Assembly (NCBI RefSeq): GCF_001909055.1
Contig: NZ_LVWI01000037.1
Span: 186,001-250,000 of the forward strand
Length of the DNA: 64,000 nucleotides
Reading direction: 5' to 3'
Source: Paenibacillus helianthi
GTDB taxonomy: Bacteria; Bacillota; Bacilli; Paenibacillales; Paenibacillaceae
The position numbers and the translations under genes were made by a program. The notes beneath the pieces are model-generated. The model was not told where the DNA came from. It saw nothing but the letters and a program-made list of their open reading frames with translations, and ran no database searches. Each line of letters starts with the position of its first letter. Within the stretch, counting starts at the first letter, position 1. Below, piece by piece: positions 45,326 to 54,397 of the stretch.

Positions 45326-45351
45326 CGCAACCGCTTTCACGTCGGGCATAA
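45326..45351 (+). promoter_or_regulatory. mgl promoter with a catabolite-repression (cre) site
   Basis: CGCAACCGCTTTCA (45326-45339) matches the CcpA cre consensus TGNAANCGNWNNCA at all but the first base. It overlaps a -35-like TTCGCA (45325-45330), with CATAAT (45348-45353) 17 bases on as -10. Repression by CcpA in the presence of preferred sugar is the expected effect. Confidence 0.6.
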
Positions 45352-45417
45352 TAAGGATGTACCCGGGACATACTGGGCACAACTAAAAAGAAACATATAT
45401 CAGGAGGTCAAATAATT

Positions 45418-46494
45418 ATGAAAAAAATCACTTCCGTTTTACTAGCTAGTGCTTTGCTGGGTGCAGCTCTCGCAGGCTGCGGCGGCAACAATAATGCTAA
45501 GACTGACAATACAGGCAACGCTGCAAAAGCTACCAACAGTGCAAACTCCGGTGCTGCTGGTAAGACTCCAAAGGTCGGCGTGGCTATCTACAAATTTGAC
45601 GATACGTTCATGACCGGTGTCCGCAATGCCATTGACACAGCTGCCAAAGGCATCGCTACTGTAGACATCGTAGACAGCCAGAACTCACAGCCTACACAGA
45701 ACGACAAGGTGGACCTTTTCATCACCAAGAAATACGACGGCATGCTGATCAACCCGGTTGACCGCACAGCAGCAGGCGTAATTATCGATAAAGCCAAAAC
45801 AGCAAATATTCCGGTAGTATTCCTGAACCGCGAACCGCTTCCAGAAGATATGAAGAAATGGGATAAAGTATACTACGTAGGCGCTAAGGCTGAAGAGTCC
45901 GGTACGATGTCCGGCCAGCTGATTGTAGACTACTGGAAGGCTCATCCAGAAGCTGATAAGAACAAAGACGGCGTGCTCCAATATGTAATGCTGAAAGGCG
46001 AACCTGGACACCAGGATGCCGAGCTGCGTACCACCTACTCCATCCAGGCCATCGAAGATGCCGGCATCAAGGTAGAGAAACTGGCTGAAGACACAGCCAT
46101 GTGGGATCGTGTAAAAGGACAAGAAAAAATGGCAGCCTTCCTCGGCTCCCACGGTGACAAGATTGAAGCCGTTCTTGCCAACAACGATGATATGGCCCTC
46201 GGCGCGATTGAAGCTCTGAAAGCTGCGGGATACTTCACTGGCAACAAGTATATGCCGGTTGTAGGGGTAGATGCGACGGCTCCAGCTGTTCAAGCGCTGC
46301 AAGACGGAACCATGCTTGGTACGGTGCTGAATGATGCCAACAACCAAGGTAAAGCTGCAATCACATTGGCTGCATTGCTGGCCAAAGGTGAAACGCCTAC
46401 CAAAGAAAATGTGGGCTTTAACATCACAGACAACCAATACGTATGGATTTCCTACAAAAAAATCACTAAAGATAATGTAGCTGACGCGAAATAA
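45418..46494 (+). CDS. mglB: Galactose/glucose-type ABC importer, binding lipoprotein
   Basis: A 358-residue substrate-binding lipoprotein. Lipobox ALAGC (Cys20), an Asn/Ala/Ser linker, and the type 1 binding fold (VGVAIYKFDDTFMTGVRNAI, NPVDRTAAGVIIDKA, ANNDDMALGAIEALKAAG, VVGVDATAPAVQALQDGTM) are seen. The pattern FDDTFM…NPVD and NNDDMALG is that of galactose/glucose-binding proteins rather than ribose ones. The sugar itself is inferred from these. It begins mglBAC and sits just downstream of a cre site and of the sensing system. Confidence 0.9.
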   Translation: MKKITSVLLASALLGAALAGCGGNNNAKTDNTGNAAKATNSANSGAAGKTPKVGVAIYKFDDTFMTGVRNAIDTAAKGIATVDIVDSQNSQPTQNDKVDLFITKKYDGMLINPVDRTAAGVIIDKAKTANIPVVFLNREPLPEDMKKWDKVYYVGAKAEESGTMSGQLIVDYWKAHPEADKNKDGVLQYVMLKGEPGHQDAELRTTYSIQAIEDAGIKVEKLAEDTAMWDRVKGQEKMAAFLGSHGDKIEAVLANNDDMALGAIEALKAAGYFTGNKYMPVVGVDATAPAVQALQDGTMLGTVLNDANNQGKAAITLAALLAKGETPTKENVGFNITDNQYVWISYKKITKDNVADAK

Positions 46495-46512
46495 AGCTTA
46501 ATACAAATAAAG

Positions 46513-46538
46513 CCGGGGAGTGGAAAACTGCTCCCCGG
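46513..46538 (+). other. Intercistronic hairpin between mglB and mglA
   Basis: CCGGGGAG (46513-46520) pairs with CTCCCCGG (46531-46538), with no T-run. Hairpins at this place usually protect the upstream message and lower expression downstream, so that binding protein is made in excess over the ATPase. Confidence 0.7.
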
Positions 46539-46618
46539 AATTCCTTACGGGTAGGAAGCAGAAGGGAACCGCTGTGCCTCTCATGGAAAAAGAAAAATAG
46601 CGTAGGGGGCGTAACAAC

Positions 46619-48130
46619 ATGGCAAAAACTGAATTTTTGCTGGAAATGAACAATATTACCAAAGAATTTCCCGGTGTAAAGGCGCTGGACGGCGTCAGCC
46701 TGAAAGTTAGGCCGGGTTCGGTCCATGCACTGATGGGTGAGAACGGCGCAGGCAAGTCTACACTCATGAAATGTCTGTTTGGGATCTATTCACCGGATGC
46801 CGGTGAGATTTTTCTGGATGGTGAAAAGGCTAATATAACCAACTCCAATGATGCTTTGGGTCACGGAATCTCCATGATACACCAGGAGCTGCATCCTGTG
46901 CCGTTCCGCAATGTGATGGAGAATATCTGGCTGGGGCGTTTTCCGACGAAAGGGTTCGGACCGATTCAGTTCATTGACCACAAGAAAATGTTTACTGACA
47001 CTGAAAACCTTTTCAAGGATCTGGATATCGATCTGAATCCCGAAACCCTGGTAGGCAAACTGTCTGTATCCAAAATCCAATCTATCGAAATCGCGAAAGC
47101 CGTCTCTTTTCATTCACGCGTTATTGTAATGGATGAACCTACCTCCTCGCTGACCAGTGTGGAAGTGGAGCATTTGTTCCGGATTATCCGGGATCTGCAA
47201 AAAAGAGGCGTGTCCATTATTTATATATCCCATAAAATGGAGGAAATCCTCGAGATTTCTGACGAAGTGACGATCATGCGTGACGGCAAAAAAATCGGTA
47301 CCTGGCCTTCAGCAGAGCTGACAACAGATCTGATTATTTCCAGAATGGTCGGCCGCGACCTCACGAACCGGTTCCCTGAACGCTCCAACGTTCCCGGTGA
47401 GGTTTTCCTGAAAGTGGAAGGGCTTACATCGCCAGAACCGAGATCGTTCAAGGATGTATCCTTTGAGCTCAGACGCGGTGAGATTCTGGGTGTCGGCGGT
47501 CTGGTTGGCGCACAGCGTACGGAGGTTATCGAGGCCCTGTTCGGACTTCGTGCAATAAAATCCGGAAGCATTTCCATTGCTGGCAAGAAGGTTAATATCC
47601 AGTCGCCGCAGGACGCCAAAAAACACGGGTTGGCACTGCTTACCGAGGAACGCCGGGTAACAGGTATTTTCCCGGTGCTGTCCGTTCATGAGAATGGGGC
47701 TATTGCCAATCTGGACCGTTACCAGACGCCATATCTGCTGCTTGACGGCAAGAAGAAAAAGGTTGAAGTCGATAAGATGATTGAAAAGCTGCGTACCAAG
47801 ACACCAACTACGAAAACGCAGATTATGAATTTATCGGGGGGGAATCAGCAAAAGGTGCTGCTCGCCAGATGGCTGCTTACCGAGCCTGAGGTACTGCTGC
47901 TGGATGAACCAACCCGCGGGATTGACGTCGGGGCCAAATTCGAAATCTATTCGATCATCGCCGATTTGGCGAAGCAAGGCAAAAGCATCATCATGATCTC
48001 TTCGGAAATGCCGGAACTGCTCGGAATGTCCGACCGCGTAATGGTTATGTCTGAAGGCAAGCTGACAGGAATACTAGAAGGCGAGCAGGCTACGGAAACC
48101 GAAGTTATGCGTCTCGCTGCACAGCATTAA
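46619..48130 (+). CDS. mglA: Galactose/glucose-type ABC importer, ATPase
   Basis: A 503-residue double ATPase of the sugar importer class. The first half has a full Walker A (GENGAGKSTLM, about 41-51), LSVSKIQSIEIAKA signature and the Walker B IVMDEPTSSL. The second half has a degenerate P-loop (GGLVGAQRTEVIEAL), as normal in this family, but an intact signature LSGGNQQKVLLARWL and LLLDEPTRGIDVG. The ATG at 46619 follows a GTAGGGGGCG site. mglC starts 14 bases after it. Confidence 0.95.
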   Translation: MAKTEFLLEMNNITKEFPGVKALDGVSLKVRPGSVHALMGENGAGKSTLMKCLFGIYSPDAGEIFLDGEKANITNSNDALGHGISMIHQELHPVPFRNVMENIWLGRFPTKGFGPIQFIDHKKMFTDTENLFKDLDIDLNPETLVGKLSVSKIQSIEIAKAVSFHSRVIVMDEPTSSLTSVEVEHLFRIIRDLQKRGVSIIYISHKMEEILEISDEVTIMRDGKKIGTWPSAELTTDLIISRMVGRDLTNRFPERSNVPGEVFLKVEGLTSPEPRSFKDVSFELRRGEILGVGGLVGAQRTEVIEALFGLRAIKSGSISIAGKKVNIQSPQDAKKHGLALLTEERRVTGIFPVLSVHENGAIANLDRYQTPYLLLDGKKKKVEVDKMIEKLRTKTPTTKTQIMNLSGGNQQKVLLARWLLTEPEVLLLDEPTRGIDVGAKFEIYSIIADLAKQGKSIIMISSEMPELLGMSDRVMVMSEGKLTGILEGEQATETEVMRLAAQH

Positions 48131-48144
48131 GGGGGAAACTACTA

Positions 48145-49152
48145 ATGAACGTTAAAAAAGCTCAATCCTTTGTCACTCAAAACGCGATCTATATCGTACT
48201 CGTACTGCTGATCATGGGTATTATCATCTATGAGCCAAGCTTTATGTCCATCAATACGCTGCGTGACGTCCTGATTCAATCCTCCACACGTGTAATTATC
48301 GCTCTGGGTGTGGCCTTTATTCTGATCACAGCAGGTACGGACTTATCCGCAGGACGTGTTGTAGGGTTCACGGCGGTTATCTCCGCTTCGATGCTGCAAA
48401 TTCCGGATTATTCTCGCCGGTTCTTCCCTGATCTTCCGCAGGTGCAGGTATGGCTTCCAATCGTAATCGCTATCGTTGCCGGTCTGCTCTGTGGTCTCGT
48501 GAACGGGATTATTGTCTCCAAGCTAAATGTTCCGCCATTCATTGCTACACTCGGTACGATGCTGATTGTATACGGTTTGAACTCCCTGTACTTTGATATG
48601 GACCCGAACCAATCGCAGCCGATCGGCGGTCTGCGTCCTGACTTCACCAAAATAGGCTCCGGTTTTATAGGTGAAGGAAAATATTCTATTCCGTACATTG
48701 TCATCATAGCCCTTGTAGTCGCCGCCATTGTATGGGTGCTCTTCAACAAAACCAAGCTGGGCAAAAACATGTACGCTATCGGCGGCAACATGCAGGCTGC
48801 CAAGGTATCCGGGATCAACGTATCCAAGAACCTGATCTACATCTACGCTATTGCTGGTGCCCTGTACGGTCTGGCTGGTGTGCTTGAGGCTGCCAGAACA
48901 GGCGGCGCAACAAACAACTACGGTAACATGTACGAGCTTGATGCCATCGCGGCTTGCGTAGTCGGCGGCGTATCCACTACAGGCGGTATCGGTACGGTGC
49001 CGGGCGTTCTCGTCGGTGTAATTATCTTCACCCTGATCAACTACGGTCTAACCTTTATCGGCATCAGCCCTTACTACCAATTGATTATCAAAGGTCTGAT
49101 CATTATTGCGGCGGTATCGTTTGATATGCGGAAATATTCGTCGAAGAAGTAA
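48145..49152 (+). CDS. mglC: Galactose/glucose-type ABC importer, permease
   Basis: A 335-residue integral membrane protein with about eight to ten hydrophobic segments and the family motifs GVAFILITAGTDLSAGRVVG (about 52-71), GLVNGIIVSKLNVPPFIATLGTM and AACVVGGVSTTGGIGTV. It forms the channel for the MglB-delivered sugar with MglA. The ATG at 48145 follows AAGGGGGAAAC. It is the last gene of mglBAC; a structured repeat begins 16 bases past its stop. Confidence 0.95.
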   Translation: MNVKKAQSFVTQNAIYIVLVLLIMGIIIYEPSFMSINTLRDVLIQSSTRVIIALGVAFILITAGTDLSAGRVVGFTAVISASMLQIPDYSRRFFPDLPQVQVWLPIVIAIVAGLLCGLVNGIIVSKLNVPPFIATLGTMLIVYGLNSLYFDMDPNQSQPIGGLRPDFTKIGSGFIGEGKYSIPYIVIIALVVAAIVWVLFNKTKLGKNMYAIGGNMQAAKVSGINVSKNLIYIYAIAGALYGLAGVLEAARTGGATNNYGNMYELDAIAACVVGGVSTTGGIGTVPGVLVGVIIFTLINYGLTFIGISPYYQLIIKGLIIIAAVSFDMRKYSSKK

Positions 49153-49168
49153 GCGAAACAACAACAAT

Positions 49169-49346
49169 AACTACTTAAGGTGATTGGGGCGTGGCTACGG
49201 TGAGTGTTTGGGCTTTCGGCCGCTGTTAGGTTTGGATTTCCTGATTTAAACCGCTGGTCGCGGTAGAAATCCAAACCTAAAGGCGGACGCATTCGCTCCT
49301 ACAGCTCCAAACCTCCCCTCCACCATTTGCATCACCTTAGGTAGTT
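49169..49346 (-). repeat. Long nested inverted repeat, copy 1 of a structured element
   Basis: Outer arms AACTACTTAAGGTGAT (49169-49184) and ATCACCTTAGGTAGTT (49331-49346) pair with one mismatch. An inner 15-base stem TTAGGTTTGGATTTC (49226-49240) pairs perfectly with 49266-49280, and an apical ACCGC/GCGGT stem sits within it. On the minus strand the element has the shared features of the copy near 60.9 kb: GAGGGGAGGTTTGGA, GGAGCG, CGTCCGCCTTT, AACAGCGGCCG, CCAAACA and CGTAG(C/T)(C/T)ACGCC. The two copies differ in their central stem by compensatory changes. It lies at the end of mglC and reads in the opposite direction. Confidence 0.85.
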
Positions 49347-49380
49347 TCCCTCCCCGCTTCGCGAGGGGGAGGGGCAGTAT

Positions 49381-49418
49381 AAAAAGCGTTTGCTGGGTAT
49401 CCGGCAAACGCTTTTTTT
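49381..49418. terminator. Bidirectional terminator between mglC and the acetyltransferase
   Basis: AGCGTTTGC (49385-49393) pairs with GCAAACGCT (49404-49412), with A-run before and T-run after. A further CCCTCCCC/GGGGAGGG hairpin (49348-49373) precedes it. It can serve both converging genes. Confidence 0.88.
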
Positions 49419-49482
49419 GTAGTGCTGAGGGAGTCTATTGGAACATGATGCCAGTGAGGTGATTAAGGCGTGAAAAGCAGCA

Positions 49483-50298
49483 TCAAGTTCCTTTCTTCAC
49501 CCAATTAGCTCTGATGTAGCCAATTCTCATTCCTGCTCTTTCCATATTGTTCTGGCTTGTCGAAGTATACGCACATTGACCTACAACTAACTCGCATTTT
49601 TGTAATGCTGCTTCGTACATGCGCTTACCTAAAAATGCTGATTGCAGACCCTGTCCTCTAAACTCAGGAAGCGTGGCGGCAAAGGTCAAGGATGCAATCC
49701 CGCTATGGATATACATTACCGCAACCCCGGCAGGAATTTCATTTACGAATCCAAGGGAAATACGCCATCCGGAGCGATTGAATAATACTTTATTATTTGC
49801 TGCAACGTACTTTGAACCACTTTCCGCTGAACCGCTGCCCAAACAATGTAACTTACCATATAGTTCGAATTCGTCTTCATTTATTTCACGAATGAATATA
49901 TTGGATGGATAGTCCGGATAAACCTCATTTGGAATACCATACATAGATGTATGGAAAGTGTTTTGATAAAAACCTTTACTGGATAAATACTGAAGTAGCT
50001 CAGGGCTGGACTTAGAAGGGATAATTTCAAATTGGCAAGGTCTGTCACGTTCATGATAAAAATGAATAATTTCATCTACTTGGTCTATATCATCAAGTGT
50101 GATGCCTTTAACGGTATTAAAAGCCCCCCATGGCATTGTTTTAACATATATCGCCGTTGTATTACCAAATTTCTCTATCTCGGCTCCTTCAGGGTTGCCC
50201 GCTCGTTCACGTATGGCTTTTACTCTGGAAACCATATAATCAATTTCTGATTTTTCGATCCGTTCAGCAAGCTCTCTGGTGATAACAGGGAATGGCAA
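49483..50298 (-). CDS. GNAT-family acetyltransferase, two-part
   Basis: A 271-residue protein. Its C-terminal half holds the GNAT acetyl-CoA motif (LPEFRGQGLQSAFLGKRMYEAAL) and the final strand region CAYTSTSQNNMERAGMRIGY. The N-terminal half (about 1-130) is unlike a plain GNAT and may be a degenerate first domain. The substrate is unknown. It starts with TTG at 50298 after GGAAGGAGTG. It is an isolated minus-strand gene, 245 bases from ade on the same strand, and is a little more AT-rich than its neighbours. Confidence 0.85.
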   Translation of the reverse strand: MPFPVITRELAERIEKSEIDYMVSRVKAIRERAGNPEGAEIEKFGNTTAIYVKTMPWGAFNTVKGITLDDIDQVDEIIHFYHERDRPCQFEIIPSKSSPELLQYLSSKGFYQNTFHTSMYGIPNEVYPDYPSNIFIREINEDEFELYGKLHCLGSGSAESGSKYVAANNKVLFNRSGWRISLGFVNEIPAGVAVMYIHSGIASLTFAATLPEFRGQGLQSAFLGKRMYEAALQKCELVVGQCAYTSTSQNNMERAGMRIGYIRANWVKKGT

Positions 50299-50348
50299 GT
50301 TATATTCACTCCTTCCAAATTAATTCTTAATATCTAAGCAAACATGCC

Positions 50349-52103
50349 CTAGTCTATTACCTCAATCCCGATATGCGAATAAGAGGCGAAGTCGAATAAA
50401 CCCCGGTCTGTCAGCTTGAGCGCAGGAATGACCGGCAGGGCCAGGAAGGATAAGGTCAGGAAAGGATTGAAGTGATCCGGTGCACCGATCTCACGAAGGG
50501 CGGCGTACAGCTGCTTCATCTCGGCATAGACCTGTTCATACCCCTGCTCGGACAGGAGTCCTGCTACCGGAAGCGGCAGGGAGGCAAGAATTTTGTCACC
50601 GGATACTACAGTCAGTCCGCCGTTCATAGCTTCGATGTGGCGAATGGCGGTGAGCAGCTCCAGATCGGAAACACCGGCGGCGATAATGTTATGCGAATCA
50701 TGAGCTACGCTTGCCGCGATGGCACCTTTGGAGAACTGAAAGCCTTTTACGATACCCAGACCGATATTCCCGGTACGGTTGTGTCTTTCCACTACAGCTA
50801 ATTTGAGCAGATCCTGCTGAACGGAAGGGGCGAAGCAGCCATTCTGCACCTGAACCTGTTCCTTGAGGTGGCGGGTTACGATTGAGTTTGGAATAATTCC
50901 GATAACATTGCAGTAGCCGGACTCTAGAGGGATTGAGAGATCACCGTTTTCCACATTGGCCAGGCGGCAGCTCTCGGCAATTGAACTTTGAACCTCAGCC
51001 GCTGTATTTTCTGTGAAAGCTCCTGTAACAAGCCCGCCATTGTCAACAACACATTCGCCTTGTTTAAAGACCTGTGAGATGGAGAGTGAATTCAGATCAT
51101 CCAGCAGCACCAGATCCGCCCGGTATCCTGGTCCAATGGCGCCCCTGTCTTGAAGCCCGAAGCATTCCGCTGTGTTCAGCGTTGCCATCTGGATGGCTGT
51201 GATGGGATCAAGGCCTCTGCGGATGGCGAGCCGGATGTTATGGTCCACGCTGCCTTCTTCCAGCAGATCATCGATTAATTTATCGTCGGTCACGAAAAGG
51301 CAGCGTCTCGCATTCTTTGCAGTGACGGCGGGCAAAAGGGCTTCCAGATCCTTGGCGGCGGTTCCTTCACGGATCATTAGATACAGGCCCAGGTCAAGGC
51401 GTTGTTTGGCCTCCTCCGCATGGACACATTCATGATCTGTCCGGATGCCGGCTGCACGGAAGATGTTGAGGTCTTCCCGGGCAATCCCGGCAGCATGCCC
51501 GTCGATCCGTTTCCCTTGGTCAAGTGCACCGGCCAGCTTATCCAGCATCCCAGTGTCAGGCCCTGCCAGCGCGGGGAAATCCATTACTTCTGCGAGTCCC
51601 AGCACCATGGGGTCGGCATACAGCGGGCTCAGGTCAGCGGCCTCCAGCCGGGCTGCACAGCTCTCGAACTTCGTTGCCGGCACACAAGAGGGGAGCATGA
51701 CGTAAATATCCACCGCCAGGTCTCTGGAGCGCTCCAGCATGTATTTAATACCCTCTACCCCGGCCACGCTGCCGATTTCGTGCGGATCGGTGACTACTGC
51801 TGTCACTCCATGCTGCAACACCACTTTGGCAAATTCCTTGGGAGTCAGCATGGAGCTCTCAATGTGTACATGCCCGTCGATCAGGCCGGGAATAATCCAT
51901 TTTCCGGAGGCGTCTGCCGTCCGTTTGCCTTCATAGGAGCCGATTCCTGCAATATATCCATCCACAATGGCAATATCGCCCTCCATTAGCTCACCAGTGA
52001 ATACATTGACTATGGTTCCGCCTTTGATTACAAGGTCCGCCGGGATTTGCTTGCCTGCCACCTGAATGCGTCTTGTGAGCAGGGATTTCGTACTGTTACT
52101 CAT
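50349..52103 (-). CDS. ade: Adenine deaminase
   Basis: Ade converts adenine to hypoxanthine and ammonia for purine salvage. The 584-residue protein of the amidohydrolase superfamily carries the metal motif GLIDGHVHIESSML (about 67-80), the VTDPHEIGSVAG stretch, FVTDDK (catalytic Asp region) and the C-terminal HDSHNIIAAG of the family. The ATG at 52103 follows AAGGAAGTG; a longer form from 52139 would reach into the leader and is rejected. An adenine-class riboswitch and terminator lie directly upstream on the same strand, so it should be induced by its own substrate. Confidence 0.95.
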   Translation of the reverse strand: MSNSTKSLLTRRIQVAGKQIPADLVIKGGTIVNVFTGELMEGDIAIVDGYIAGIGSYEGKRTADASGKWIIPGLIDGHVHIESSMLTPKEFAKVVLQHGVTAVVTDPHEIGSVAGVEGIKYMLERSRDLAVDIYVMLPSCVPATKFESCAARLEAADLSPLYADPMVLGLAEVMDFPALAGPDTGMLDKLAGALDQGKRIDGHAAGIAREDLNIFRAAGIRTDHECVHAEEAKQRLDLGLYLMIREGTAAKDLEALLPAVTAKNARRCLFVTDDKLIDDLLEEGSVDHNIRLAIRRGLDPITAIQMATLNTAECFGLQDRGAIGPGYRADLVLLDDLNSLSISQVFKQGECVVDNGGLVTGAFTENTAAEVQSSIAESCRLANVENGDLSIPLESGYCNVIGIIPNSIVTRHLKEQVQVQNGCFAPSVQQDLLKLAVVERHNRTGNIGLGIVKGFQFSKGAIAASVAHDSHNIIAAGVSDLELLTAIRHIEAMNGGLTVVSGDKILASLPLPVAGLLSEQGYEQVYAEMKQLYAALREIGAPDHFNPFLTLSFLALPVIPALKLTDRGLFDFASYSHIGIEVID

Positions 52104-52137
52104 AGGTTTCACTTCCTTGTCTGTGTTAAGGTATGCC

Positions 52138-52243
52138 AAAAATCCTGATCACAAAAAAATGCACACCGGCATTTTTTTGTAATCAGGATTTTACGGTTCC
52201 TGGTAGAGACCCCCGGCCCTTATCGCCGAAGTTATACAAAAAT
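52138..52243 (-). promoter_or_regulatory. Adenine-class purine riboswitch with overlapping terminator
   Basis: On the minus strand the purine aptamer is plain: GTATAAC (J1/2), GGTCTCTACCAGGAACCGT (J2/3 into P3 and L3) and AAAATCCTGATTAC. The specificity base after TGA is T (plus position 52182) where guanine sensors have C, so it should bind adenine. The aptamer covers about 52172-52243. Its 3' half is also the left arm of a 22-bp terminator (52169-52190 with 52141-52162, one G-U) ending in TTTTT. Ligand binding would prevent terminator formation, an ON switch like pbuE. The ade start is at 52103, 35 bases beyond. Confidence 0.93.
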
Positions 52244-52252
52244 GTTATGTCT

Positions 52253-52281
52253 ATAGTATGCGAGGTCGCCATGAATTTCAA
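52253..52281 (-). promoter_or_regulatory. Promoter of the riboswitch-ade transcript
   Basis: On the minus strand, -35 TTGAAA (52276-52281) and -10 TACTAT (52253-52258) are separated by 17 bases, just before the aptamer. Confidence 0.7.
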
Positions 52282-52383
52282 GATCACACCACATGTCATA
52301 TAGAACCCTGCCTGCTTAGGCACATAAATCCGCCCCTGCCCATATCCTGTAGGCATAAGGTTATGGTAAAGGGGAGCGAATGG

Positions 52384-54345
52384 ATGCTGAGGATCAAATT
52401 GAATGAGCTGGGTAAAGGCTGGGATACCGGCCTTGTCCAGACTGAAGTATGGCGGTGGGACGGAATCGGCTGGAACGAGTGCATTCCCCAGCAGGAAGAG
52501 GATTTTATCCGGGCAGATGACGAGCTGTTCGTAACGATCCCCGCGGTAGAGGGATTGTACCGGGTGGACTATTTCCGTAAACCTCCCGAACCGCAGATTG
52601 TACTCCCAGAAGTAGAGGAGAGCGCGTTGAGGGCTGATCTGCTGCACCCTGCGCCTTTCAAGCTGAAAGAGGGCACACTGTGGGGATACATTAATAATGA
52701 AGGCCGGACAGCCATTGAGCCCAGATACGACTATGCCGAGGATTTTCAGCCGAACGGTCTGGCTATAGTGCAGCGTAAAGACAGAAGCGGGCTGATTGAC
52801 GGCACCGGAAAGGAGAAGGTAAAACCCGTCTATTCCTTTATTGCCCCCTTTTCCGAGGGCCGGGCTGTAGTCTCCGATGCGAAAGGGTATACCCTGATTG
52901 ATGAAAAAGGCAAAGAGGTCACTTCCGCCCGCGCAGACTATTTGAATTCGCTGCATGAAGGACGGGCGCTTTTTTCCAGACAGAGCACCACAGGTACTTC
53001 CCGCTATGGCTACTGGGATGCTCAGGGCAAAGAGGTACTGCCTGCCGTATATGAGGATGCTGGTGATTTTATGGGTGGAACGGCACTCGTCAAAATCAAG
53101 GATGGAGAATTTGCACTGATCGATCCGCAGGGAGCGGTATTGCATTCTTATCACTATCCGTTTGTGGGGTATCCGGGGGACGGACTGCTGGCGTTTCAGG
53201 CAGAAGAGAACGGCAAATACGGCTATCTCCGCACGGATGGAACGATTGCAATACAGCCGCAATTTACCGCTGCACTGCCTTTTTCCGGGGGAAGAGCGGT
53301 CATCAATACAGCAGCTGATTACGGTAATGCCTACGGGCTGATTGATATGAAGGGACAACAGATCATCCCGGCCACCTATTACGAGGTGCTGCAGCTTGGC
53401 GAGGATCGCGTTGCACTCGGAACCCCCCTGGATGCTGCCCGGCCTTACATCGGGTCTCGTTATGTCATCGCAGATGCGGTAACCGGAAGGATCCTCAGCA
53501 ATCATCCCCTGCTCGGTGTGAACAATTATCAGAATAGCCTGGCGTCCGTATATGATGCCAAAGAGACTTATTTTATCGATAAAAGCGGCCAAAAGGCCGC
53601 CCAGCCCCCCGTTATCCCTGGTGCTGGCACTCTGTCCTTCAGCGGCAGTCTGATCCGGGCGGATGTAGATCTGCGCATGTCTTATTATGACCGCAGCGGC
53701 AAACAGGTATGGAGACAAAACAGTGTGATTCCGCTTCGGCCGCCATATTCCGTACTGGAGAAAAAATATAAGCCGAACAAAGACTATCTGGTCTATTATC
53801 CCGTGGTGGAAGGCATTGCTATTACGGATGTGTCCAGAGTAGTGAACGACAAGCTGCGCAGCCTTTCTCTTGCTGAGGGTGCAGGGACAGGCGGTACGGC
53901 TCAGGATTTCAGCTATACCGGTGATTTTAACGTATCCTTCTTCCGTAAAAATCTCCTGGTCCTGGAGCTGAACGGGTATCGCTTCCCATTCGGAGCAGCA
54001 CACGGGATGCCGACAAAAATCTATACGCATATCAATCTGCGGAACGGTAAATTTTACAGGCTCGGCGATTTGTTCAAACCGGGCAGTAAATATGTGCAGA
54101 AGCTTAGTGATATTGTCGGTAAGCAGATTGCGAATGATCCCCAGTACTCCTATGTATTTCCCAATACCTATAAGGGCATTACCGCAGACCAGCCGTTTTA
54201 CGTGGATGAAGAGGCACTATATCTGTATTTTGCCCCTTATGAAATTGCGCCGTATGCTGCCGGATTTCCTACGTTCCGTATTCCTTATGCGGAGATTATG
54301 GGACTGATCTCAACCGAGGGGGAGTTCTGGCAGTCTTTTCACTAA
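52384..54345 (+). CDS. WG-repeat protein with a C-terminal DUF3298-like domain
   Basis: A 653-residue protein of unknown function. The first 35 residues hold WRWDGIGWNE. Residues about 85-470 contain repeated WG/KWG-type blocks (LWGYINNEGRTAIEPRYDYAEDF, YGYWDAQGKEVLPAVYEDAGDF, KYGYLRTDGTIAIQPQFTAALPF, AYGLIDMKGQQIIPATYYEVLQL). The C-terminal part (about 475-653) looks like DUF4163/DUF3298 (FPFGAAHGMPTKIYTHINL and VDEEALYLYFAPYEIAPYAAG). That domain is known from RsiV and other envelope-stress proteins. No signal peptide or membrane segment is seen, so it appears cytosolic, or the start is misplaced. The ATG at 52384 follows AAAGGGGAGC. It is transcribed divergently from ade and ends at a terminator. 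Confidence 0.85.
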   Translation: MLRIKLNELGKGWDTGLVQTEVWRWDGIGWNECIPQQEEDFIRADDELFVTIPAVEGLYRVDYFRKPPEPQIVLPEVEESALRADLLHPAPFKLKEGTLWGYINNEGRTAIEPRYDYAEDFQPNGLAIVQRKDRSGLIDGTGKEKVKPVYSFIAPFSEGRAVVSDAKGYTLIDEKGKEVTSARADYLNSLHEGRALFSRQSTTGTSRYGYWDAQGKEVLPAVYEDAGDFMGGTALVKIKDGEFALIDPQGAVLHSYHYPFVGYPGDGLLAFQAEENGKYGYLRTDGTIAIQPQFTAALPFSGGRAVINTAADYGNAYGLIDMKGQQIIPATYYEVLQLGEDRVALGTPLDAARPYIGSRYVIADAVTGRILSNHPLLGVNNYQNSLASVYDAKETYFIDKSGQKAAQPPVIPGAGTLSFSGSLIRADVDLRMSYYDRSGKQVWRQNSVIPLRPPYSVLEKKYKPNKDYLVYYPVVEGIAITDVSRVVNDKLRSLSLAEGAGTGGTAQDFSYTGDFNVSFFRKNLLVLELNGYRFPFGAAHGMPTKIYTHINLRNGKFYRLGDLFKPGSKYVQKLSDIVGKQIANDPQYSYVFPNTYKGITADQPFYVDEEALYLYFAPYEIAPYAAGFPTFRIPYAEIMGLISTEGEFWQSFH

Positions 54346-54397
54346 GAGGAGCTCTGCCCTGTCCCGGTATATAATGTAAGAAAATTTAACAAAATAT

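Noticed and set aside
52183..54030. 615-codon minus-strand open frame
   Set aside because: It is the reverse shadow of the WG-repeat gene, whose repeats and codon use are convincing, and it has no motif.
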